Source: Shewanella basaltis (GTDB taxonomy: Bacteria > Pseudomonadota > Gammaproteobacteria > Enterobacterales > Shewanellaceae). From it: a DNA stretch of 64,000 bases. The stretch spans positions 62,001 to 126,000 of the forward strand of contig NZ_JAKILA010000006.1 of assembly GCF_023283885.1 (NCBI RefSeq), given 5' to 3'. Made by a program: the position numbers and the translations under genes. A model generated the notes under the pieces. That model ran no database searches, was not told where the DNA came from, and worked only from the letters and a program-made list of their open reading frames with translations. Positions 38,555 to 51,784 of the stretch are shown here, piece after piece. How positions within the stretch are numbered: the first letter of the stretch is position 1; each line of letters starts with the position of its first letter.

Positions 38555-39467
38555 TGGGTAACTCTTGGGCTAATAATGTTTTTTGAATCGCTAAGCCTAA
38601 CGTTCTAAAGGTCGAAATACGGCTAGTCGTTTGACGCCAAACCAAACCAATATCTCGGTAAGGTGCTTCACCGGGTGGGTCGATAGCAATTAAATCCGTA
38701 TCATTTAAAATACCGGTATCTATCGCCATCTGCGGTAAAAAAGTCGTGCCTAATTTACTGTTCACCATTTGCACAAGCGTATGTAAACTCGTAGCAGCAA
38801 ATGGATTAACCTTGGCACTGTCACCTAACTGGCAAGCGGTTATTGCATGGCCCGTAATACAATGTTCAGCTTGCAGTAAAAAGATACTTTCGTCTGGCAT
38901 TTTCTGATAATCAATGGGCTGAACAACCCCCTCAGACAGCTCTTTATGCATCACCATTTTAAAGGGATCGATGCCCACTTTCATGCTGTGAAACCCATTT
39001 GTATCTACGGGCAATGCTAAGATTAATAAATCAAGTTCGCCCTTAGCGAGGGCATCCAAAAGACGCTCTGTGGTGTCTTCTTTTAGCAACAAACTTAATT
39101 TCGGATAGTCTTTCTGACACAGTTTAACCACCCGACTGAGCAAAAATGGCGCAATAGTTGGGATACAGCCTAAACGGATCTCACCCGTCATTGGCTCCCC
39201 TTGGTTTTTGACTAACTCAACTAAATCATCAACATTGGTTAAAATGTTGCGGGCACGCTCAACAACTTCTTCTCCAATGGCAGTGAACATAAACGATTTA
39301 TGATCACGCTCAATAAGCTGATAGCCCAGTTGTTCTTCAAGGTTTTGAATGCCACTAGACAGCGTGGATTGGCTCACAAAACACATTTTGGCGGCACGAT
39401 TGAAGTTTTGCTCTTGATGCAGATGCACCAAATAGTAAAGATTTTTAAGGCTTGGAAGGTTTTTCAT
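38544..39467 (-). CDS. oxyR: hydrogen peroxide-inducible regulator OxyR
   Basis: LysR-family peroxide sensor controlling catalase, Dps and related genes. It has 307 residues: helix-turn-helix at about 17-40 (NFNRAAKMCFVSQSTLSSGI) and an effector domain in which C203 and C212 (HCITGHAITAC) have the same 8-residue spacing as the redox pair C199/C208 of E. coli OxyR, followed by the matching ATSLHTLVQMV. The last three residues (RAC) and the stop codon are encoded by the terminal repeat of an adjacent MITE-like element. Confidence 0.96.
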   Translation of the reverse strand: MKNLPSLKNLYYLVHLHQEQNFNRAAKMCFVSQSTLSSGIQNLEEQLGYQLIERDHKSFMFTAIGEEVVERARNILTNVDDLVELVKNQGEPMTGEIRLGCIPTIAPFLLSRVVKLCQKDYPKLSLLLKEDTTERLLDALAKGELDLLILALPVDTNGFHSMKVGIDPFKMVMHKELSEGVVQPIDYQKMPDESIFLLQAEHCITGHAITACQLGDSAKVNPFAATSLHTLVQMVNSKLGTTFLPQMAIDTGILNDTDLIAIDPPGEAPYRDIGLVWRQTTSRISTFRTLGLAIQKTLLAQELPRAC

Positions 39468-39563
39468 GTAAGCGATTGCCCTTAGCTATGTTGATTCAAA
39501 TAATGAATTAAATAAGGTCAAATAACAAGTCAATGATAATGATTACATGACAAACGCCCACAA

Positions 39564-39590
39564 AAAATGCCTCATAAAATGAGGCATTTT
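39564..39590. terminator. terminator of the HPt gene
   Basis: AAAATGCCTCAT-AAA-ATGAGGCATTTT, a perfect 12-bp stem between the HPt gene (minus) and oxyR, with T-runs on both strands. Confidence 0.85.
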
Positions 39591-39618
39591 GGGTATACAA
39601 ATAACAGCGTAATACTGA

Positions 39619-39984
39619 TTAAGCCTTCGCTTCTAAGTACTCTTTTAATTGCTGTAAATCTTTAGCTGCATGCTCAACAATTTGGTTCAGCCAAGTTTTA
39701 TGTTCAGCATCCCAATTGGCCTCTTCACTGTGTTGCAATAGCTGAGCAAATTGCTGAATGCGCTTTAAACCAACTGAACCTGCTGCGCCTTTGAACTTAT
39801 GTGCTTCAGCACACAATGTTTCTTTGTCGCTCGCCTCATTTGCTTTAACCAGACTACTAACATATTCAGGCATTAACTGCTCAAATAACACGACGCTTTT
39901 TAATAAGGTGCCAGCACCAATGGCACTGATATATTGCTCAAGCGTATTGAGATCCAATATTGAGTCTAACTGCGTTGTGGCCAT
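39619..39984 (-). CDS. hptA: stand-alone histidine phosphotransfer (HPt) protein, HptA type
   Basis: Phosphotransfer protein of 121 residues, essentially one HPt domain with phosphorylatable His62 in EAHKFKGAAGSVGL. In Shewanella the Arc system lacks the HPt domain within its sensor kinase and a separate HptA, encoded beside oxyR, relays phosphate to ArcA; gene location and size agree. The start at 39984 (MATTQLDS) has AGAGGT six bases upstream; the longer frame to 40077 is not needed. Partner identity is inferred from synteny. Confidence 0.9.
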   Translation of the reverse strand: MATTQLDSILDLNTLEQYISAIGAGTLLKSVVLFEQLMPEYVSSLVKANEASDKETLCAEAHKFKGAAGSVGLKRIQQFAQLLQHSEEANWDAEHKTWLNQIVEHAAKDLQQLKEYLEAKA

Positions 39985-40207
39985 CGAGGTACCTCTAAAA
40001 AAATCTAGCTTTATAAAATTACGTTCATAATACCGAGTAAAATACCCTATGCAAGATTTGCTAATCAATCGGCCCACTTTTCTTTAAAATGACAACAACT
40101 TATTAACAACACTGTACCAGCGGCATTACCAATGTTTAAAAAAAACTCAATTTGACACTAATTGCTTCAAATAAGTGATAAAAACCGCAATCTAAAAGCT
40201 GTTAGCA

Positions 40208-41173
40208 TCAAGCCATTTTACCAAAGCTAGCCAAAGCACTGCCTTGCCCACCGTATTCACGCAGTTCATCAACAATTGCCACTAAACCTTGCCAACGATA
40301 TGCACACCAGTCTGGAGCAAGCAATATTGGTTTTTTTGCATAGGCGGTAACACGATGATAAATAACATGTTGAGGTGTGTGACGAATTAATGTTGCAGCA
40401 GCACAAGCGTATTCCTCTAAAGTCAGCAATGGCATTGACTTGTATCGCCACTGCTTTGCCATGGTGCTGCCTTCGACAATATGCAAAGGGTGCAGTTTTA
40501 TGCCATCCACGCCAATGCCTAATACCGTTTGTAAACTATTAAAGTAATCTACGGTTGTTTCACCGGGTAAACCTAAAATCAAATGAGTACACACTTTGAT
40601 CCCTCGAGATCGAGCCGCATTGACTGTCTTGCGGTACTCATTTAAATGATGGCCACGATTGATTCTTTTTAACGTTAATACGTTACTGGTTTGTAAACCA
40701 AGTTCTAGCCAGACATCTAAACCTTGTCGTTGATACCGAACCAGTAAATCGATCACCTCATTTGAGACGCAATCGGGGCGTGTACCTATGTGCAGCCCCA
40801 CAATGTCCTTGTCCGCCACGGCCTGATCGTATTTAATTTTTAGCTGACTAAACTCATCGTATGTGCTTGTATAAGCTTGAAAATAGGCGATATATTTGTC
40901 ACTTGCTACCTTAGATCTTGGTGAATGAGTCTTGTCGGTTGGGCGCGCATGAGCGCGTAACTTGCCCTCAGCAAGCTGAATTGAGATGGGTTGTTCAAGA
41001 CCTTGTTGAGCACTAAAAGATGCGACATTACAAAAAGTACAGCCGCCCACCCCCAAAGTGCCATCTCGGTTAGGGCAAGTAAATTGAGCATCTATGGTGA
41101 GTTTTTTAATACGTTGACCATAACGAGCTTTGCAGTAGGCACCAAAAGTATTAACGTAATTATCTAAGCTCAC
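40208..41173 (-). CDS. yhcC: radical SAM protein YhcC (TIGR01212 family)
   Basis: Radical-SAM enzyme of 321 residues. The [4Fe-4S] cluster motif is CPNRDGTLGVGGCTFC, with the long spacer between first and second Cys typical of this family. Downstream motifs are GLHIGTRPDCVS, ELGLQTSN and LGLPGET. The reaction is unknown. Its location beside gltBD is shared with E. coli (yhcC-gltBD neighbourhood). Confidence 0.93.
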   Translation of the reverse strand: MSLDNYVNTFGAYCKARYGQRIKKLTIDAQFTCPNRDGTLGVGGCTFCNVASFSAQQGLEQPISIQLAEGKLRAHARPTDKTHSPRSKVASDKYIAYFQAYTSTYDEFSQLKIKYDQAVADKDIVGLHIGTRPDCVSNEVIDLLVRYQRQGLDVWLELGLQTSNVLTLKRINRGHHLNEYRKTVNAARSRGIKVCTHLILGLPGETTVDYFNSLQTVLGIGVDGIKLHPLHIVEGSTMAKQWRYKSMPLLTLEEYACAAATLIRHTPQHVIYHRVTAYAKKPILLAPDWCAYRWQGLVAIVDELREYGGQGSALASFGKMA

Positions 41174-41501
41174 ATTACCCCCAAATATCGCTCGAAAGGG
41201 CGCATTTTAGAGAGCAGTTAAACGTCTGTCTTGGTGCTAAATCAATAAAATGTTCGAAAGAGTCAAGTATGCTAACGACTGGCGAGCGTTGGGCAAACAC
41301 GTTTAAAACATTGCATGTTAATCACCAACACCTAAAAATGAATATTTACTCATTTAGATTAATTTTTTACCCAATAACTGTATTTGAAATAAAATTCACT
41401 ATTTTTATTTCAAAAACAATTCTACACAATTGTTACAAAAAGGTAATCATTTGTTTGAATTATTTCTAAAATTGTTTTTATTCATAAGGTTATAGGTGCA
41501 A

Positions 41502-41536
41502 AACCACAGTTTACGTTAACGTTAACTTTGTGGGTT
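41502..41536. promoter_or_regulatory. bulged inverted repeat upstream of gltB
   Basis: AACCACA at the left and TGTGGGTT at the right enclose the palindrome GTTAACGTTAAC (41515-41526), about 160-190 bp before gltB. Possibly an operator or hairpin. Confidence 0.4.
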
Positions 41537-41584
41537 GCACGACATTTTTGGTAATTATATTTCAGTTTGTTGCATTTTTTTGGT

Positions 41585-41613
41585 TTGACCTTTATGCATT
41601 CTCAGTTTAATTT
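41585..41613 (+). promoter_or_regulatory. candidate sigma-70 promoter of gltBD
   Basis: TTGACC, a 17-base spacer and TAATTT. The predicted leader is about 75 bases. Assigned by consensus only. Confidence 0.4.
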
Positions 41614-41693
41614 GAATGGTTCGGGTGCATATCTATGGAATGTTTCACATTTACCCCGAGTCGTATCCAGTAGAGGTTTAGGGGGTTTTTTGT

Positions 41694-47551
<5,858 letters not shown>

Positions 47552-47568
47552 CCGTGTGGCATGCAGCA

Positions 47569-47592
47569 TAGCCTGTCATAAATGACAGGCTA
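47569..47592 (+). terminator. gltD hairpin lacking a T-run (abuts repeat)
   Basis: TAGCCTGTCA-TAAA-TGACAGGCTA, an 10-bp stem 18 bp after gltD. The usual T-run is missing because a family B repeat begins at the last stem bases. Confidence 0.65.
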
Positions 47593-47797
47593 ATTAACCT
47601 CAACTCTGGATAAGAGATGTATTGATAACGATATAAATCAATAGATTGACTAAAATCCACTGTCAAGCTTGTGATTTGTTTTGCTAACAAGGCGAATTAA
47701 CGCGTCAATAGCTAGCCTATTGCAAGTTAATTCAACGCAGTGAGGAAGGCAAATGACTGCTTGAAAGGCGTTTGTTATCCAGAGCTGAGGTTAATTA
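47591..47797. repeat. MITE-like repeat, family B, copy 2 (intact ends)
   Basis: Terminal inverted repeats of 23 bp, beginning TAATTAACCTCAACTCTGGA (47591-47613) and ending at 47797, with one mismatch. Length 207 bp, no ORF with a function. It shares ends and interior blocks with the copy at 28504-28677. Confidence 0.88.
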
Positions 47798-47840
47798 ATA
47801 CACTATTTATGCTGACGAACAAGTTTGCTTGTGAATTTTA

Positions 47841-47866
47841 GCGCATCATTTGATGCGCATTTTTTT
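47841..47866 (+). terminator. distal gltBD terminator
   Basis: GCGCATCA-TT-TGATGCGC followed by ATTTTTTT. It lies past the repeat and before the convergent PilZ gene. Confidence 0.85.
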
Positions 47867-47891
47867 GTCTAAAAATCCCTAAATGCAGCCA

Positions 47892-48557
47892 CTACTTTTT
47901 AACAGAGCTCACCAAAAAATGGCCAAACAGGGTGTTTTTCAACTCAGGATGCTCGTCAGAAAATTTAATCCCCAGAGTCATTTCGTCGTCAAGATGCTGA
48001 ACTTTAACCGCCTTCCCCGTTAATATGCCAGACAGGCTGTCATTAATCGAAATAGCAACATGCACGTCTTCATCTTGCATAATACTCAATGCTTTAGGCG
48101 CAAGAGTGACAAAGCACCCTGTAGCAGAAAAGTCGAGCATTTTGGCGCTAATTTTATTGTCGTTATGCATAAGAAACACATTTTGCTCAATATTGACGCG
48201 TTGCTGTTCTCTGATTTTTTTCTTGGTGATGGATTTAGGCACACTCAGGCTTAGCATGCGCACAGGTTGATTAACCACAGACAATATCGATGACTTGAAT
48301 GCAATGATGTCTTTAAAATCACTGTTAGTCATTGCTCTGACCACAATTTCAGCATTGGCAAGCATGTGTTGATAGGCTTCAGAAAAGTCTTTTGTCGGAA
48401 ATTCAATTAATATGAAGCGATTAATTTGATAACCAATCAAACTTGAACGAGATTGTAATTTTTTACCATTAGCAAAGTGGATCTCAATAAACAGCACCAT
48501 GCCAATATCAATTAAGCGTAAACCGTCTACTATCTCACTTGTTGGTTTTTTTATCAT
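47892..48557 (-). CDS. PilZ-domain protein (YcgR-like)
   Basis: Probable cyclic-di-GMP receptor of 221 residues. The N-terminal half (about 1-100) resembles the YcgR-type flanking domain. The C-terminal PilZ domain has the arginine motif (KKIREQQRVNIEQ, about 116-128) and DFSATGC (about 143-149), the two parts of the c-di-GMP binding site. No membrane helix or enzymatic domain. Likely to affect motility or adhesion; the target cannot be told. It is a single gene at the start of the accessory block. Confidence 0.85.
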   Translation of the reverse strand: MIKKPTSEIVDGLRLIDIGMVLFIEIHFANGKKLQSRSSLIGYQINRFILIEFPTKDFSEAYQHMLANAEIVVRAMTNSDFKDIIAFKSSILSVVNQPVRMLSLSVPKSITKKKIREQQRVNIEQNVFLMHNDNKISAKMLDFSATGCFVTLAPKALSIMQDEDVHVAISINDSLSGILTGKAVKVQHLDDEMTLGIKFSDEHPELKNTLFGHFLVSSVKK

Positions 48558-48714
48558 TCAGCTTTTACCATGTTACCGGCCGCGTTAGACCCTGTTTCAT
48601 CTCTGTATTGTATCCAAAAGTATCATCCAATACTAAGTTAACACGTAGAGATAAACAAACCCTGCCCATTCACCACTGTAAGCAACTGAAGTTATCCATA
48701 GCCATCAAGCCAAC

Positions 48715-48756
48715 CTATGTACGTTAGGTCAGCCAATGCCAGCCTAACGTACATAG
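48715..48756. repeat. 14-bp perfect inverted repeat
   Basis: CTATGTACGTTAGG (48715-48728) and CCTAACGTACATAG (48743-48756), 14-base loop. It lies downstream of the DoxX-like gene and upstream of the PilZ gene. No T-run on either strand. Confidence 0.8.
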
Positions 48757-48766
48757 CTCAGGGTAA

Positions 48767-49183
48767 TTATTTTACCGTAAACTTAGTATCTTGATCTCTT
48801 AATAAGTACAAGGCAAAACATGCTGCCCACATTGGCCATGCTGCAAAAAACAGTAAATTGTTAAACGCATCAAAATATTGGTTAAATGCAGATAAAGTTG
48901 ACGCGCCGTGCATTAAAAAAATCACGCCATAGGTCAGGCGTTTTTTAATCCCAAGCACAAAGGCAATCACTAATATCAATTGCAAACCGCCCATGATGTA
49001 TGCCGCAATCTCATTCACACCACCAATACCGTAAAACTTCTCAAATATTTTCATGCTGTGACCGGGATTAACAAATTTATCGAATGTCCACACGAGCATC
49101 ACTAAAAATACACCCAAGCGTAAAGACAATAACGACCACTGTAACTTGCTTTGAACATCGCTGGTAAGTGTTGTTTGCATCAT
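48767..49183 (-). CDS. DoxX-like membrane protein
   Basis: Membrane protein of 138 residues with four hydrophobic helices (about 17-35, 58-78, 83-98 and 105-127). Overall layout and WTFDKFVNPGHSMKIFEKFYGIGG resemble the DoxX/TQO small-subunit-like superfamily, but no catalytic motif can be named, and function is unknown. It is divergent from the TonB receptor gene (230 bp between starts), so they might share a control region. Confidence 0.7.
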   Translation of the reverse strand: MMQTTLTSDVQSKLQWSLLSLRLGVFLVMLVWTFDKFVNPGHSMKIFEKFYGIGGVNEIAAYIMGGLQLILVIAFVLGIKKRLTYGVIFLMHGASTLSAFNQYFDAFNNLLFFAAWPMWAACFALYLLRDQDTKFTVK

Positions 49184-49412
49184 AATTCCTTAAAAAATAT
49201 AAATAAAACTCATTCTAATGAGCTTTTAATAGGCTAAACTGATTTAACTGAAAAAGTTAATCAGCCGCCAATTGACCGAGTAAGCTAAGATTATGTTGCA
49301 AAACCACTTATGCAATTAAGTTCTAAACAAACAAAAATAGACATAAGATTGTTGTAAGAAAGTCGTTAATCATGAGGTCTTTTAGGCCAAGTTCATCACA
49401 GAAGAAAAAATC

Positions 49413-51773
49413 ATGCCTATTTATCATTACCCAAATCGTTCCATGACAGCCGTAGCAGTTGGTTTAGCCTTATTCTCTTCGTTAACGGTTGCCGCAGATG
49501 ACACTTCAGCCATTGAAGTCATCCAAGTATCAGGCAAAACCGTTAATGATAAAGGCTTGTCGCCTAAAAACAGCACTGTGGATGGACCCTTTGGTGATGG
49601 TGTTGCATTAAAGGATATTGCTCGTTCGGTCACTCCGATAACCAGCGAAATGATTGAACAGCTTAATATCACCGACCTATCTGATATTCAAAAAGTCAGT
49701 CCCAATAGCTACTCAGCTAGCGGCTTTGGCGCATCAAGCTTACCTACGATTCGTGGCCAGTTAGGCGAGTTATACCAAGACGGAGTGCGCCGTCAGGCAG
49801 GTAATAATGGCTTTGGGATCCCAATGTCGTTTAACGCCATAGAGCAAATTGATGTAGTAAAAGGTGCGCCACCTGTCTTGCTAGGTACTAGCCAGCGCAA
49901 TGGCGGCTTTGTTAATGTACATTCAAAAGTGGCCCCCACTAATGACAAGTTTGCCAACCTCACAGCCTCAGCAGGCAGTTGGGATCATTATCGTGCTCAA
50001 ATAGATGTCGCCACAGACATTGTAGAAAACCAAAGTGGCGTACGTTTAAGCGCAGAACATATCGACAATGGCAGCTATTATGATTACTCAGGTTTTGAAA
50101 GCGACAGCATATTCGTGGCATTTCGCCTATTGCCAGATAATGTCAGTACCTGGGACATCAATATCGAATACTATGATGTCGATTTTACCGACAACGCTGG
50201 GATTAACCGCCCAACCCAAGCATTAATTGATGATGGCTTATATGTTACCGGTCAAGGTGTGCAGCCTAATGGCAGCACCATACCAGGCGCTAATGCCATT
50301 GTGTCGCCAACCGGATTAGTGAAAATAGATCGCAGCCAAGTGTTAACCGACCCAGACAACATCAACAACGCACAAACGTTTATCGTTCACAGTACTTACG
50401 TGCGTGAGTTAAGCGATAAGGCCACCGTTAAAAACATTACCTACTATCAGCATTTAGAGCGTGAAGAAATTGCTCAAAACAGTTTTGTTGAAATCATCGA
50501 TGGTGCTGACACTGCACAAAACAGAGTTGAATTAGCCTATCAATGGAATGATGCTCAAAGCACCATTGTGGCCGCCGATATCCGTTACAACAAAGTACTA
50601 GGTTACAGCCAATTTACCACCGAAGCAGATTTACCCATCGATTTAACCGGCCCCATTGAAAACCGTCGTATTCCGCTCACAGCAGAGCAACAAGCTAGAT
50701 TAGTTGAACTTCGCCCAGGGGTGTTTGTGTCACCTGGTGCACAATACGACATTGATGGCGACGGCAGTGGCGACTATTCATTGTCTGACACGACAGACTC
50801 AACCAGTTGGCAAACTGGTATCGCGATCCAACACAACAGCCAATGGACCGACAAGCTGTCGACCAGCGTAGGTTATCGTGCCGATTTTTATGATGTTAAG
50901 GCGCGCGATGCCATAGCCCCTCAAGGGCAAATCGCCGCCAGTGACGCCATTAATGAAATGCTCGAATCAGGACAAATCAGCATTAGCTATCAGCTTAGCG
51001 ATTTTATCACCACCTATGCCAGCGCCAGTTATAACGAATCGACCTCAAACAGTATGGCAGGCGGCACCACATTAGGCGCCAATAACCAAATTAGCAGCCA
51101 AAACTTTGCTACCGAAAACACCTTAACCGAAGTGGGCATTAAATATGCGCCAAGTGATAGTGCCTGGTATGTCGATGCAGCAGTGTTTGATCAAAAACGC
51201 AGTCTGCGAAATCGTGATGGCAGCAATACAGGTATCAGAACTAAAGGCTTTGAGGCGCAAGCCTTTTATGATGCCGACCCTTATTGGTTTAGCGCGGGTT
51301 ACAGTTACTTAGATGCGCGTTATGATAATTCTGCCAGCAGCCAAGATACGGTACAAGTGGCCGATGCCTTTGATAATTCACGCCCAGATATCATTGCAGG
51401 TACGGGAATAGGCGCGCCAAACTTTGCCTCATTTGCGCCATCAAATAGCCGTGTACAAGGTTTACCAGAGCAATCGCTCACACTTAATGGCGGATTATCT
51501 ATTACTGAGAAATGGAAAGCGGGTTTTTCCGGTCTCTATACAAAGAGTTACCCATTAGACTATTTAGCGACCGTGTATATTCGCGATCAATACACGCTTA
51601 ACCTCAACACTCGCTATGATTTTTCTGAGCAAACAAGTTTAAGACTGGACGTCAATAACGTGACTAACCAAAAGAATTGGCGCCCGGTGTTTGAAGGCGG
51701 TTATTTCGGATCAACCTTGGTTTTTCCTGAGCTCCCGGTAAATGCCACACTCACATTACAGCATTCATTTTAA
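49413..51773 (+). CDS. TonB-dependent outer-membrane receptor
   Basis: Outer-membrane gated porin of 786 residues. Signal peptide about 1-28 (...AVGLALFSSLTVAADD), then a plug domain (about 50-165; SVTPITSEMIEQLNITDLSDIQKVSP, PTIRGQLGELYQDGVRR, IEQIDVVKGAPPVLLGTSQRNGGFVN) and a 22-stranded barrel ending in aromatic Phe (TLTLQHSF). Its plug resembles siderophore-type receptors, but no Fur box was found and the ligand is unknown. It heads the co-directional cluster up to 60155, with 11 bp to the next gene, which suggests a role in uptake with the ABC importer. Confidence 0.9.
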   Translation: MPIYHYPNRSMTAVAVGLALFSSLTVAADDTSAIEVIQVSGKTVNDKGLSPKNSTVDGPFGDGVALKDIARSVTPITSEMIEQLNITDLSDIQKVSPNSYSASGFGASSLPTIRGQLGELYQDGVRRQAGNNGFGIPMSFNAIEQIDVVKGAPPVLLGTSQRNGGFVNVHSKVAPTNDKFANLTASAGSWDHYRAQIDVATDIVENQSGVRLSAEHIDNGSYYDYSGFESDSIFVAFRLLPDNVSTWDINIEYYDVDFTDNAGINRPTQALIDDGLYVTGQGVQPNGSTIPGANAIVSPTGLVKIDRSQVLTDPDNINNAQTFIVHSTYVRELSDKATVKNITYYQHLEREEIAQNSFVEIIDGADTAQNRVELAYQWNDAQSTIVAADIRYNKVLGYSQFTTEADLPIDLTGPIENRRIPLTAEQQARLVELRPGVFVSPGAQYDIDGDGSGDYSLSDTTDSTSWQTGIAIQHNSQWTDKLSTSVGYRADFYDVKARDAIAPQGQIAASDAINEMLESGQISISYQLSDFITTYASASYNESTSNSMAGGTTLGANNQISSQNFATENTLTEVGIKYAPSDSAWYVDAAVFDQKRSLRNRDGSNTGIRTKGFEAQAFYDADPYWFSAGYSYLDARYDNSASSQDTVQVADAFDNSRPDIIAGTGIGAPNFASFAPSNSRVQGLPEQSLTLNGGLSITEKWKAGFSGLYTKSYPLDYLATVYIRDQYTLNLNTRYDFSEQTSLRLDVNNVTNQKNWRPVFEGGYFGSTLVFPELPVNATLTLQHSF

Positions 51774-51784
51774 GGCGATAAAAC

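Larger units (their letters stand above)
41174..41693. other. 520-bp yhcC-gltB intergenic region
   Basis: AT-rich divergent control region, no gene seen. It contains a bulged dyad around 41502-41536 and a plausible gltB promoter at 41585-41613. Confidence 0.6.

Noticed and set aside
49184..49412. Fur box upstream of the TonB receptor
   Set aside because: The only palindrome (CTCATTCTAATGAG) does not match the Fur consensus, so iron control is not supported.
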